Assembly (NCBI GenBank): GCA_964500645.1
Contig: CAZCOH010000008.1
Span: forward strand, 1-53,485
From: CAYFIW01 sp964500645
Lineage (GTDB): Bacteria > Chloroflexota > Dehalococcoidia > Lucifugimonadales > UBA826
Length of the DNA stretch: 53,485 bases
Direction of reading: 5' to 3'
Positions 44,207 through 52,325 of the stretch are shown here, piece after piece. The notes under the pieces were generated by a model, which was given only the letters and a program-made list of their open reading frames with translations, searched no databases and was not told the DNA's origin. Within the stretch, counting starts at the first letter, position 1; each line of letters starts with the position of its first letter. The translations under genes were made by a program, and so were the position numbers.

Positions 44207-46711
44207 TTATTGCCTTGATAATTCAGCCACGCTTTCTTCCATAATCTCGGTTACTTTTTCTGGGTTGTTATCCCAAGGAGGCATGATGGGTTCTCCGAAT
44301 TTTACGGATACGTGACCTCGTCTAAAAATTGGTATGTAAGCCGGTTTTCCGAAGTTTTCAATGTTTATTCTCATGGGTATTACAGGCAGATTTCCTGCGA
44401 TTGCCATTAGGCCTGTCCCATTTAGAAATGGCTTGGTTGGTCCCCCGACCGTGAGTTCACCTTCAGGGTATATAAGTATTGACCACCCTTTATCCATTAT
44501 ATTTCCCATATTTTCCAAGCTTGATCTGACGTTACCTTTATTGTGTTCTTTCTCCGATTTTCCAGTTGCGAATGGAAAAGCGTTTCCTAGTAAAGTGATG
44601 AGAAAGCCCTTGAAATTGTTGTTGTACATATGTGCGCCTGCAGCTATAGCCAATTTACCTCTGATTTGATTGGGTAGGGCCTTTACATAAATTGAATTAT
44701 CCATATGCAAAACATGATTTGCTATTAATAAAGATGGTCCTTTCACTTTACTCAGATTTTCTATTCCATATACATCTATTTTGTATGCAATTTTCATGAT
44801 TGGAAATATGAAGAGTTGTAGAGAGATAATCCTCAATATTCGTGCCCATAATTTGATACCCCAGTTATTAAATTTGTGGGAAAAGTCTGAAGTTTCGCTA
44901 TGGTCAACTAAGTATTGTAGTTGTGACAGGGTGGTCTCTGGAGATACATCTCCATCGTCTATGTAGATCTCTAGTTCCTCTTCAATTGCTGAAAGGAGTT
45001 CTACCCTTCCCAATGAATCCAAACCAAGTCCAGCCTCAAGTTCCATGTCGTTATTTAATTGTGTGTTGGGAATGCCAGTTAAGTCTGATATCACTTTCAA
45101 AAGGGGAGGTAATTCGGATTCTTCAACGTCTTGACGGTTTTTTAAAGGTTGATTGTGATCACGGGTTATTATGTGATCTATCACAAGAGGCTTTTTGACT
45201 TTCAAGGTGTGTGTCCTTGGGAAGTCGTCTTGATCCCATATCGTGTGATTTCTGATTCTTTGATGGCTGGCCACCTGGTTATTCACCCAGCTTATAACTT
45301 CAGGTGCCATTTCATGGTTATCTAGAATAAGTGCTGCATGCACCTCGGGCCCGTCATCATTATCTATTCCAACCACTACAGCATCAATGATGGATACATG
45401 TGATTGAAGAATTTGTTCTAGATCTTCAGGATAAACATTTTGACCATTCGGGAGAACAATCATGTCTTTTTTCCTTCCGTTCAATATTAGGAATCCGTTT
45501 TCATCTATAAAACCTTGATCGCCGGTTTTGTACCAATCGTCTTCAAATGATTCTTTCGTTTTTTTCTCGTCTTCCCAGTATCCGGGGGTAATATTATTTC
45601 CCCTAACTAAAACCTCACCAGTTGTATCAATTCTTATTTCTACTCCTGGAGGTGGAGGTCCAGGACAGTCAAATCTAGGTGATTTTTCTGGATGGCAAGC
45701 GATTATGGGTGATGCTTCAGTTGCTCCGTATCCTTGTATGACATTGATTCCTAATAGATTCCACCATTCCCCAACTGTATTTGAAAGCGGGGCACCTCCC
45801 GATATAACCATCCTCAAATTCCCGCCCATTTGCTTCCTTATTCTTCTGAATAACAATTGTCTTAATGCCTTAGGAGATTTTCTTGATATTGCCATTAATT
45901 TGGCGAAAATAGCATCTTTATTTTGTCTCTGTATTTCTCTTTCTATTCCCTTTTTAAACAAATCCAATGCTTGTGGAACTAAAAGCATTACACTGACTCG
46001 ACGCTCCTGCATGGTCTGAAATATTGCCTTTGGGCGTTTACTTGTCATGTAGGTTACATTTGCCCCTATACGCAAGGGAAATAATAGGCCCCCCATTTGT
46101 TCAAACATGTGACTTAGAGGGAGGATAGACAATAATCTATCGTCTTCTTTCCCTGTCATAATTTGTCCTACAGAGTCTAAGTTTGAGGTCAAATTTTTGT
46201 GTGTGAGTATTACCCCTTTAGGATCACCAGTCGTACCTGAGGTGAACATCACTTCTGCTATTTGGTCTGGTGGAATTTCGACATTCTCGGCTTCTTGCAA
46301 AGAGTTGTACGCTATTGGCATGTCTTCCATATACAGTAGTGGAACGCCGATCGACTCATGTTCCTTTGGGGTTGATCTCGAAACTATCGCGAGTTTAGGA
46401 TTGGTTTTAGATAAAACGGTTTTAACGAAATCCTCAGAACTTCTCATATCTAAAGGGACGGCTATCACGCCCGCTCTGAGGCATGCAAAAAAAGAAATCA
46501 CCCATACCGGTGAATTCGGCGCCCAAATCACGACCGTGTCTCCTTTTTTGAGCCCCTTGTCTTTAAGAAGTGTAGCCGCTTTTCTGGAGTCTTTTGCCAA
46601 TTCCTTGTAGGACCAGGAAACATATTTGAAGCCGGGCTTAAATAAAAGAGCATCTCGGTCCCCATATTTTTTTGCGACATCATCTAGAAAGTCTCGTAAA
46701 TTAGAGGACAT
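44207..46711 (-). CDS. acyl-activating enzyme / acyl carrier / acyltransferase fusion
   Basis: 834 residues in three parts. 1-510 is an AMP-forming acyl-activating enzyme: P-loop TSGTTGDPKG (157-166), QGYGATEASP, YKTGDQGFID. About 530-605 is an acyl-carrier domain with the phosphopantetheine Ser566 in GLGLDSLGRVEL. About 640-834 is a PlsC-like acyltransferase with the H-x4-D motif (His666, Asp671) and YPEGELT. It could activate a fatty acid, hold it on its own carrier and transfer it to a lysophospholipid or another acceptor, all at the membrane. An unknown membrane protein follows. TTGGAG precedes the ATG. Confidence 0.88.
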   Translation of the reverse strand: MSSNLRDFLDDVAKKYGDRDALLFKPGFKYVSWSYKELAKDSRKAATLLKDKGLKKGDTVVIWAPNSPVWVISFFACLRAGVIAVPLDMRSSEDFVKTVLSKTNPKLAIVSRSTPKEHESIGVPLLYMEDMPIAYNSLQEAENVEIPPDQIAEVMFTSGTTGDPKGVILTHKNLTSNLDSVGQIMTGKEDDRLLSILPLSHMFEQMGGLLFPLRIGANVTYMTSKRPKAIFQTMQERRVSVMLLVPQALDLFKKGIEREIQRQNKDAIFAKLMAISRKSPKALRQLLFRRIRKQMGGNLRMVISGGAPLSNTVGEWWNLLGINVIQGYGATEASPIIACHPEKSPRFDCPGPPPPGVEIRIDTTGEVLVRGNNITPGYWEDEKKTKESFEDDWYKTGDQGFIDENGFLILNGRKKDMIVLPNGQNVYPEDLEQILQSHVSIIDAVVVGIDNDDGPEVHAALILDNHEMAPEVISWVNNQVASHQRIRNHTIWDQDDFPRTHTLKVKKPLVIDHIITRDHNQPLKNRQDVEESELPPLLKVISDLTGIPNTQLNNDMELEAGLGLDSLGRVELLSAIEEELEIYIDDGDVSPETTLSQLQYLVDHSETSDFSHKFNNWGIKLWARILRIISLQLFIFPIMKIAYKIDVYGIENLSKVKGPSLLIANHVLHMDNSIYVKALPNQIRGKLAIAAGAHMYNNNFKGFLITLLGNAFPFATGKSEKEHNKGNVRSSLENMGNIMDKGWSILIYPEGELTVGGPTKPFLNGTGLMAIAGNLPVIPMRINIENFGKPAYIPIFRRGHVSVKFGEPIMPPWDNNPEKVTEIMEESVAELSRQ

Positions 46712-46864
46712 ATTTATATCTCCAAACTAGAGGAATATTACATATCTTAGTGGATGATAACCTATTTTAAGATTATATAAGATTCAAATTTGGTATTTAT
46801 TCATGTTTGATTATTTCTTTTAGACGTTGCCTATACGGCTACTTGGTCGTAGAGTAAATAGGTG

Positions 46865-48349
46865 ATGGAAAAATATTCACATAGCAATATGATTACTCTA
46901 CTTTTAGTGATCGTCTCTATATTTCTGGTTGCATGCGGAGAAGATTCGAATCAGAAGTCCATTTCTGAGGATAGCTATACATCTTCAGTAACTCCTCCTC
47001 CACAATTAAGGGAACCAGTAGTCTCAAATAAATCAGTATCAGAAAAAACAGAGGTTGTGCCAACACGTGCTCCGCAGGAAATAATCAAGGTGCCGACTTC
47101 TAAGCCAGAGATTGCGGCAACAATAGATCCTGTTTCGGTAGAAGAAGTGGTGACAAGTTTTGAAAAAGCAATTGAAAATGGTTATTCGTACGGCAGCCGA
47201 CTATCCATGAATATGAGAGTATCGTTCGGTGAACAACAGCAGGATGCTCCACTGCTAATCACCGGTGATGTTAATGACAAAGGTGATTTTCAAGGGGAAA
47301 TCGATTTGTCTACTGCCTCGGCCCAACAAGTTATGAAAATTAGGGTTATTGGTGAGCGTACCTTCACTCTTTATCCAGATGCTTTGCAGTGGTTTGAACT
47401 GCCTGCTGGTCAAAAAACTATTAATCCTCCCTCTCTTGTTTCATACACCGTCCCAGCCTTGGAAGAATTGGAATATGTATCCCCAGAAATAATAGATAAT
47501 CGTACAGCTCATCATGTCAAAGGGACAATTGAGTCGTCTACTTTAGCCGAATTAGTGCCGCTTCTCACGGACTCTGGAGGTAGCTTAAAGACCGATATTT
47601 GGGTCGAAGTGGAAACAGGGCGATTGATATTACTCAGCATGAAGGGATCAGTAAATGGTGGTCCGGATGTTAGGGGACCCAACGGTGAGGATATAGTGAT
47701 AGACGTCGAAGTTTCTTTAGAAGCCTATGGTCTTGCTAAGGAAGTGGCGATAGTAGTACCTGACTTACCCCCGTCGCCAACGATTATGTCGTGGCCAAAC
47801 CAACCTAATATGGAGATAGATTCTTCCAAAGATTATAGAGCGATCATAAAGATTTATGGACGAGGCGAAATTTTAATAGATCTACTGGAAAAAGAGGCAC
47901 CTATCACTGTTAACAATTTTATTTTTTTGTCAAAGCAAGGGTTTTATGATGGAGTGACATTTCATAGAGTAATTCCAGATTTTATGGCTCAAGGTGGTGA
48001 TCAGACTGGTACTGGAAGTGGGGGTCCTGGATACGTATTTGAAAATGAGTTTCATAACTCCGCTAGACATGACCAGCCTGGCGTAGTCTCGATGGCGAAC
48101 TCCGGGATAAGGGATGGGAAAGCTACAAATGGAAGTCAGTTCTTCATAACGTATCGGGACACATCATTTTTGGACGGTTTATTGCCCGATGGTTCTGCTA
48201 AAGATTGCTCTATACCTGGAGAATCTTGCCATTCAGTGTTTGGAAGGGTTATTAAAGGGATGGAGTTAGTTGAAGCGATTACACCGAGGGATCCTATGCA
48301 GGGAGGTCCAGCGGATGTGATCGAAAGTGTATCGATTACCATAGACTAA
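46865..48349 (+). CDS. lipoprotein with LolA/LppX-like domain and C-terminal cyclophilin domain
   Basis: 494 residues. The N-terminus is a lipoprotein signal (LLLVIVSIFLVAC, lipobox Cys24), followed by a Ser/Pro-rich linker. The middle (about 90-300) resembles the LppX/LprG lipid-carrier type (YGSRLSMNMRVSFG, QWFELPAGQ). The last 165 residues are a cyclophilin peptidyl-prolyl isomerase: GVTFHRVIPDFMAQGGDQTGTGSGGPGY, ANGSQFFIT-like TNGSQFFITYRD and HSVFGRVIKG. The catalytic Arg in FHRVIPDFMAQGGD is kept. It is probably a surface foldase. The start ATG 46865 is next to GTG 46862. Confidence 0.85.
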   Translation: MEKYSHSNMITLLLVIVSIFLVACGEDSNQKSISEDSYTSSVTPPPQLREPVVSNKSVSEKTEVVPTRAPQEIIKVPTSKPEIAATIDPVSVEEVVTSFEKAIENGYSYGSRLSMNMRVSFGEQQQDAPLLITGDVNDKGDFQGEIDLSTASAQQVMKIRVIGERTFTLYPDALQWFELPAGQKTINPPSLVSYTVPALEELEYVSPEIIDNRTAHHVKGTIESSTLAELVPLLTDSGGSLKTDIWVEVETGRLILLSMKGSVNGGPDVRGPNGEDIVIDVEVSLEAYGLAKEVAIVVPDLPPSPTIMSWPNQPNMEIDSSKDYRAIIKIYGRGEILIDLLEKEAPITVNNFIFLSKQGFYDGVTFHRVIPDFMAQGGDQTGTGSGGPGYVFENEFHNSARHDQPGVVSMANSGIRDGKATNGSQFFITYRDTSFLDGLLPDGSAKDCSIPGESCHSVFGRVIKGMELVEAITPRDPMQGGPADVIESVSITID

Positions 48350-48386
48350 GTACTATTAGCCACTTTTATGATTTTCCGAAGCGATT

Positions 48387-48983
48387 CTATATCTTTATCT
48401 TAGAGGATACTTTTTCTAATGTTTTGGCAAAATCTAAAGTATTGATTATATGGTCTATTGGAGTTATTTCCTCCGGTGTTGGTGTAGCTTCTTTCAATTC
48501 AAGCCTCCATATACCAACGTCATACCAGGAACCGGATTTGTATCCTGCGTCAGGTAGAATACCGATTTTTTTATAACCAAATTTATTGTGGAGAGAAACA
48601 CTTGGTTCGTTTGGTAGTGCTATGACTCCAACAGCAGATGTATATCCCTGCAATCTAAGGCATTCAATAAGTGTTTCATAGAGAGCTGATCCTATTCCTA
48701 GATTATGAGCAGCTTCTCTGACATATATCGTAGTTTCAACTGACCAGTCGTAAGCTTGCTGTGATCTGAATGAGCTTCCATATGCGAATCCCATTAATTC
48801 CCCTTCGTGTTCACAAACAAGCCAGGGGAATTTTTCTTGTTGTGATTTCATACGACTGGTAATAACGGACCCATCGGGTGGGACATATTCAAAGGTGATG
48901 TGAGTGTTGATGACATAGGGATAGTAGATGGCTGCAACCTGACGAGCGTCTCTTAAAGGGTTAGCTAATCTGATATTGGCCAT
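48387..48983 (-). CDS. GNAT acetyltransferase (phosphinothricin acetyltransferase-like)
   Basis: 198 residues. The acetyl-CoA loop is YVREAAHNLGIGSALYETL (form RxxGxG/A, here NLGIGS), preceded by beta4 STYTTIYV-like SVETTIYV. PAT/Bar-type features are visible in YYPYVINTHITFEYVPP and LPDAGYKSGSWYDVGIWRL. It acetylates a small amine or amino acid such as methionine sulfoximine or sulfone; the substrate is unproven. It faces the cyclophilin gene convergently with a 37-nt gap. Confidence 0.85.
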   Translation of the reverse strand: MANIRLANPLRDARQVAAIYYPYVINTHITFEYVPPDGSVITSRMKSQQEKFPWLVCEHEGELMGFAYGSSFRSQQAYDWSVETTIYVREAAHNLGIGSALYETLIECLRLQGYTSAVGVIALPNEPSVSLHNKFGYKKIGILPDAGYKSGSWYDVGIWRLELKEATPTPEEITPIDHIINTLDFAKTLEKVSSKIKI

Positions 48984-49003
48984 CTATCATCCCATGATCT
49001 TCC

Positions 49004-49933
49004 TTATTCCTTGGGAGGTTGAGGTGGAGAGGGATTTACCATATCCATGCCCAAGGTTCCCGAGAACATGGCGTCAATTTCCTCTACGGACCACCTTCCG
49101 TTCTTTCGAAGTGTTCGTTCTTCGGAAGGGTTGTTCATAAGTGAGATTTGACCGCCCTGGCAGTGGAATACATGACCATTCACATTGTCTGCCTCGTCAG
49201 ATACTAGCCAAGCGACCATTGGCGCTACATCTTCGGGATCGCGGTTTAGCTGCAGTGGTGTGACTGCCGCCGCACCTTGCATTCCGCTAGCCGCTCTTAT
49301 GTCTCGAGCAGATTGAGGAACGGTTTGTGTCATCCTAGAGTCTGCGCCTGGAGAGATGCTATTTACTGTTACACCATAGCGACCTAGGTCTCTAGCAACT
49401 GCTCTGGTAAAACCGGCGATTCCGTCTTTAGCTGCTCCATAGTTTGCCTGCCCTGAATTTCCGTACAATCCAGAGGTTGAAGAGAAAGTAATGATTCTTC
49501 CGCTTCGTTGTTGCCGGAATAAAATACTGGCTGCTTTACAGACGGTAAATGTTCCTTTCAGGTGCACGGCTATAACTGCGTCCCATTCCTCTTCTGTCAT
49601 ATTGAATAGCATTCTATCGCGTAATATTCCAGCAACAGCCACTACAATATCTATTTTTCCAAAACTATCCAACGCGGTTTTTATTATGTTCTCACCGCCG
49701 TCCATTGTGGCGACTGAATCGTAGTTTGCGACAGCGTCTCCACCTGCTGCTTTTATTTCATTGACCACTTCATCTGCTGGTGTTGCTGAATCTCCGTCTC
49801 CGTCAACCGAGCCGCCAAGGTCATTTACTACGACTTTGGCTCCCTCTGATGCGAGGAGAAGGGCTATGCCCCTTCCGATTCCTCTTCCGGAACCAGTTAC
49901 TACTGCTACTTTATCTTTAAGAAGGTCTCCCAT
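49004..49933 (-). CDS. short-chain dehydrogenase/reductase, MFE-2-like (copy 1)
   Basis: 309 residues with the NAD(P) loop AVVTGSGRGIGRGIALLLAS, the Asp of the NAD-binding region (VVVNDLGG), and the catalytic set Ser-Tyr-Lys in FSSTSGLYGNSGQANYGAAK. This matches the 3-hydroxyacyl-CoA dehydrogenase group of SDRs. It lacks the usual short C-terminus: its tail (SEERTLRKNGRWSVEEID to VNPSPPQPPKE) is shared with the neighbouring copy. It is probably an enzyme of fatty-acid or steroid-like side-chain oxidation. It is separated from copy 2 by 54 nt. Confidence 0.88.
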   Translation of the reverse strand: MGDLLKDKVAVVTGSGRGIGRGIALLLASEGAKVVVNDLGGSVDGDGDSATPADEVVNEIKAAGGDAVANYDSVATMDGGENIIKTALDSFGKIDIVVAVAGILRDRMLFNMTEEEWDAVIAVHLKGTFTVCKAASILFRQQRSGRIITFSSTSGLYGNSGQANYGAAKDGIAGFTRAVARDLGRYGVTVNSISPGADSRMTQTVPQSARDIRAASGMQGAAAVTPLQLNRDPEDVAPMVAWLVSDEADNVNGHVFHCQGGQISLMNNPSEERTLRKNGRWSVEEIDAMFSGTLGMDMVNPSPPQPPKE

Positions 49934-49987
49934 CGTTTATTCTCCTTGTTTCATAGAATCGAGTATCTCAAACTTTTTCTCTGTTAA

Positions 49988-50905
49988 TTATCGAGGTGCT
50001 TGAGGAGGCGACGGGTTGACCAATCCCTGTGTTAAGTGTTGAGGTGCTAGTTCTTTCAGCTCGTCTAGAGTCCACCTTCCCTGTTTGAAAATGGTTCTTT
50101 CTCTTCTAGGAAGAGAGAGCTTTGTAATAACGCCACCATATACTAAAAATGTTTGACCATTTATATTAGAGGCTTGATCAGTAGACAGGTATGCTACAAA
50201 AGGCCCTATATCGTCGGGATTCATTGTCATTTTAGGTGCTTCTTCCCTGTCTTGAGGGCGATCTTCTCTCATTTGTCTTGCAGCATCGGGAACAGATTGG
50301 GTCATTCTGGTGTCAGCCCTTGGGCAAATTGAATTTGCGGTTGCTCCATACCTTCCCAGATCTTTGGCCGCTACTTTAGTGAATCCAGCGATACCGTTTT
50401 TAGCCGCTGCATAATTACCTTGACCGGTGTTTCCCATTAAGCCAGATTCGGATGCAAAAGTGACTATTCTTCCGCTTCTTTGCTGTCTGTACAAAATTGC
50501 TGCGTGTTTGCAAACAGTAAATGTACCTTTTAAATGGACTCTGATGACGTCATCCCACTCTTGTTCCGTCATATTGAATATCATACGATCCCTTAAGATT
50601 CCGGCGACCGTGACTACTATGTCTAATTTCCCGTATGTGTCTACTGCGGATTGAACTATATTTTCACCACCCTCCATAGTTGATATGTCAGTGTAATTAG
50701 GTATAGCTTCGCCACCTGCGGTTTTTATTAAGTCAACCACTTCTTCAGCCGGGGTGTTGGATGATCCTTCTCCATCAAGGGCAGCGCCGATATCATTTAC
50801 TATGACCTTAGCACCTTCTCCTGCTAGTGCCTTTGCGACACCTGCTCCTATCCCCCTGCCGGCTCCGGTGACTATGGCCACTTTGCCGTCCAGGTAATTT
50901 GCCAT
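49988..50905 (-). CDS. short-chain dehydrogenase/reductase, MFE-2-like (copy 2)
   Basis: 305 residues, visibly homologous to copy 1 over its whole length (shared VAGILRDRM-FNMTE-EWD and HLKGTFTVCK). NAD loop AIVTGAGRGIGAGVAKALAG, and the catalytic Ser-Tyr-Lys in ASESGLMGNTGQGNYAAAK. At the NSICPRADTRMTQS position copy 1 has NSISPGADSRMTQT; the Cys-Pro-Arg-Ala change may alter substrate range. It has an ideal ribosome-binding site (AGGAGG before the ATG). It is the first gene of the pair; the promoter is upstream at 50972-50977. Confidence 0.88.
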   Translation of the reverse strand: MANYLDGKVAIVTGAGRGIGAGVAKALAGEGAKVIVNDIGAALDGEGSSNTPAEEVVDLIKTAGGEAIPNYTDISTMEGGENIVQSAVDTYGKLDIVVTVAGILRDRMIFNMTEQEWDDVIRVHLKGTFTVCKHAAILYRQQRSGRIVTFASESGLMGNTGQGNYAAAKNGIAGFTKVAAKDLGRYGATANSICPRADTRMTQSVPDAARQMREDRPQDREEAPKMTMNPDDIGPFVAYLSTDQASNINGQTFLVYGGVITKLSLPRRERTIFKQGRWTLDELKELAPQHLTQGLVNPSPPQAPR

Positions 50906-50944
50906 TGTTATCCTCCTGAATATATTTAATGTTGGTTATGCTAG

Positions 50945-50977
50945 TTGACCATGGTTAAAGGTCTGGTACAAATTATA
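50945..50977 (-). promoter_or_regulatory. TATAAT -10 and near-palindrome ahead of the SDR pair
   Basis: On the minus strand a perfect TATAAT (50977-50972) has no good -35. TTGACCATGGTTAA (50945-50958), a 14-base near-palindrome with one mismatched pair, lies 8-20 nt after the predicted start, where a repressor would block transcription. Confidence 0.45.
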
Positions 50978-51008
50978 TTTTTGACCAACGCTCATTTTGC
51001 CACAATTT

Positions 51009-51022
51009 TGACATTTATGTCA
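51009..51022. repeat. 14-bp inverted repeat upstream of trmL
   Basis: TGACATTTATGTCA is a perfect 6-bp inverted repeat with two central bases, in the divergent gap between the SDR pair and trmL. It looks like a dimeric regulator site; the regulator is unknown. Confidence 0.45.
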
Positions 51023-51129
51023 CAGTTGAGAAGTCACTAAATCTTTTTGCGATTGCGAAAGCGTCATGAGATGTTGTTTGTTAGTAGTTATATCTCAACG
51101 AGATCTCACCTAGAGAATATACCTGCGAG

Positions 51130-51135
51130 TATAAT
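51130..51135 (+). promoter_or_regulatory. TATAAT -10 element very close to the trmL ATG
   Basis: A perfect TATAAT ends 7 nt before ATG 51143. If used, transcription would begin at or beside the start codon. No convincing -35 is present 16-18 nt upstream. Confidence 0.4.
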
Positions 51136-51142
51136 TGTGGTC

Positions 51143-51628
51143 ATGGACACTCCATCGTTTCATGTAATTCTGTACAAACCAGAAATTCCGTATAACACGG
51201 GTAATATCATTAGACTATGTGCTAACGTGGGTGCTGAATTGCATCTAATTCGGCCGCTCGGGTTTGAAATGACAGAAGCTCGTCTGAGAAGGGCTGCTCT
51301 CGATTACACGGATCTCACTATAGTTACTGAACATGAGAGTTTGGAAAATTATGTTAGAAATTTCCCAAGGCGCAGATTGTTTGCTGCCACAGCAAAGGCG
51401 ACACATTCGTATGCAGATATAGAATTTCGGGAAGATGATTCTTTCTTATTTGGGTCAGAGTCCTCAGGGCTTCCAGACGATTTGCTCGGTACATTTCACG
51501 AAGAAAGAAAACTTTTGGTGCCTATGAGGCCTAATAATAGATGCTTAAATATTGCAAATTCAGTGTCTATAATCGCCTATGAGGCTTGGAGACAGTTAGA
51601 TTTTTTCGGACGGGCAGATCCTAGGTAA
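51143..51628 (+). CDS. trmL: tRNA (cytidine/uridine-2'-O-)-methyltransferase TrmL
   Basis: About 161 residues from ATG 51143, of the SPOUT family. Seen: FHVILYKPEIPYNTGNIIRLC at the N-terminus, HLIRPLGFEMTEARLRRAALDY, LFGSESSGLPDD, and the SAM-knot motif RPNNRCLNIANSVSIIAYEAWRQ. This enzyme 2'-O-methylates the wobble base of certain leucine tRNAs. The frame opens earlier (TTG 51047), but the family begins at about the ATG. A TATAAT (51130-51135) ends 7 nt before this ATG, so the message may be leaderless. Length is near the usual 155-160. Confidence 0.92.
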   Translation: MDTPSFHVILYKPEIPYNTGNIIRLCANVGAELHLIRPLGFEMTEARLRRAALDYTDLTIVTEHESLENYVRNFPRRRLFAATAKATHSYADIEFREDDSFLFGSESSGLPDDLLGTFHEERKLLVPMRPNNRCLNIANSVSIIAYEAWRQLDFFGRADPR

Positions 51629-51702
51629 AGAGTGAAATCATATGGGAGAAAAATCTTTTATATGGAAATAAATATTAATAACGAGCGAGGAGAAGCAACA
51701 TA

Positions 51703-51846
51703 ATGGGACGACCTAACTGGCATTATGATCATCCCCCGGCATGCACATGTGTGAGTTGCTCAGAGAGAAGGTCTAATAGGACGTCTAGTTTAGCCGTAAA
51801 TATTATGAATTTTCTGAGAAAATTGTTTGGTAGGAGAGGTAATTGA
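51703..51846 (+). CDS. small CxCxxC protein (47 aa) coupled to the M67 peptidase
   Basis: 47 residues starting MGRPNWHYDHPPACTCVSCS and ending FLRKLFGRRGN, with a Cys-x-Cys-x2-Cys cluster that could bind zinc. GAGGAG (51687-51692) lies 10 nt before the ATG. The TGA stop overlaps the TTG start of the M67 gene as TTGA, which suggests coupling. The last two thirds have a degenerate DNA and protein-level repeat after the M67 gene (52259-52310). I do not recognise a family. Confidence 0.6.
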   Translation: MGRPNWHYDHPPACTCVSCSERRSNRTSSLAVNIMNFLRKLFGRRGN

Positions 51847-52256
51847 TAAGAATATCCCAGAAGTTTATAGATCAAATGATAGAACATTCTACATCTGAAG
51901 ATCCTAACGAGTGTTGCGGTATTCTCGCTGGTACCAACGGGGATATTTCTAAGTTGTATAAGATAAGAAATGCTTCGCCTAGTCCATATCGATATGTCAT
52001 GGATCCTCAGGAAATGCTTACATCCATTCAGGATGCTGATGAGAATGGTATAGACCTCGTGGCCTTCTATCATTCTCATACCCACAGTCCTGCTTATCCG
52101 TCAGAGACAGATACAAGAATGGCTGTGGAGTCTGGGTGGGTCGACTTTTGTTATGTGCTAATTTCTTTAGAAGACGAAGATAAACCTGTTGTTCGATTTT
52201 ATGTCATAGATTCTAATGGGGAAGTTTTGGACGAAGAGACGCAAATATTGGCTTGA
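51843..52256 (+). CDS. M67 (JAMM/Mov34) metallopeptidase, Mec-like
   Basis: 137 residues with a full JAMM zinc site: Glu23 (NECCGILAG), His77-x-His79 (FYHSHTHSPAYPS), Ser87 and Asp90. Bacterial proteins of this group remove a C-terminal amino acid or ubiquitin-like tag, as the [CysO]-cysteine peptidase does. No CysO/ThiS-like or CysM gene is adjacent; the neighbour is the 47-aa CxCxxC protein. The start is TTG 51843, overlapping that gene by 4 nt. Confidence 0.88.
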   Translation: MIRISQKFIDQMIEHSTSEDPNECCGILAGTNGDISKLYKIRNASPSPYRYVMDPQEMLTSIQDADENGIDLVAFYHSHTHSPAYPSETDTRMAVESGWVDFCYVLISLEDEDKPVVRFYVIDSNGEVLDEETQILA

Positions 52257-52258
52257 CT

Positions 52259-52310
52259 AGAGAGAAAGTTTAGAAATGCGTCTAGTTTAACTGTAAACAT
52301 AATAAATCTA
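52259..52310 (+). pseudogene. degenerate copy of the 3' part of the small CxCxxC gene
   Basis: These 52 bases after the M67 stop match 51762-51813 at about 38 of 52 positions, including 11 identical in a row (CGTCTAGTTTA). In the same frame the translation keeps ER...SSLxVNIxN. It begins 3 nt after the M67 stop and lacks a start codon or ribosome-binding site, so it looks like the remnant of a second copy or a diverged tandem duplication. Confidence 0.6.
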
Positions 52311-52325
52311 TTTTTATTTAATGTC

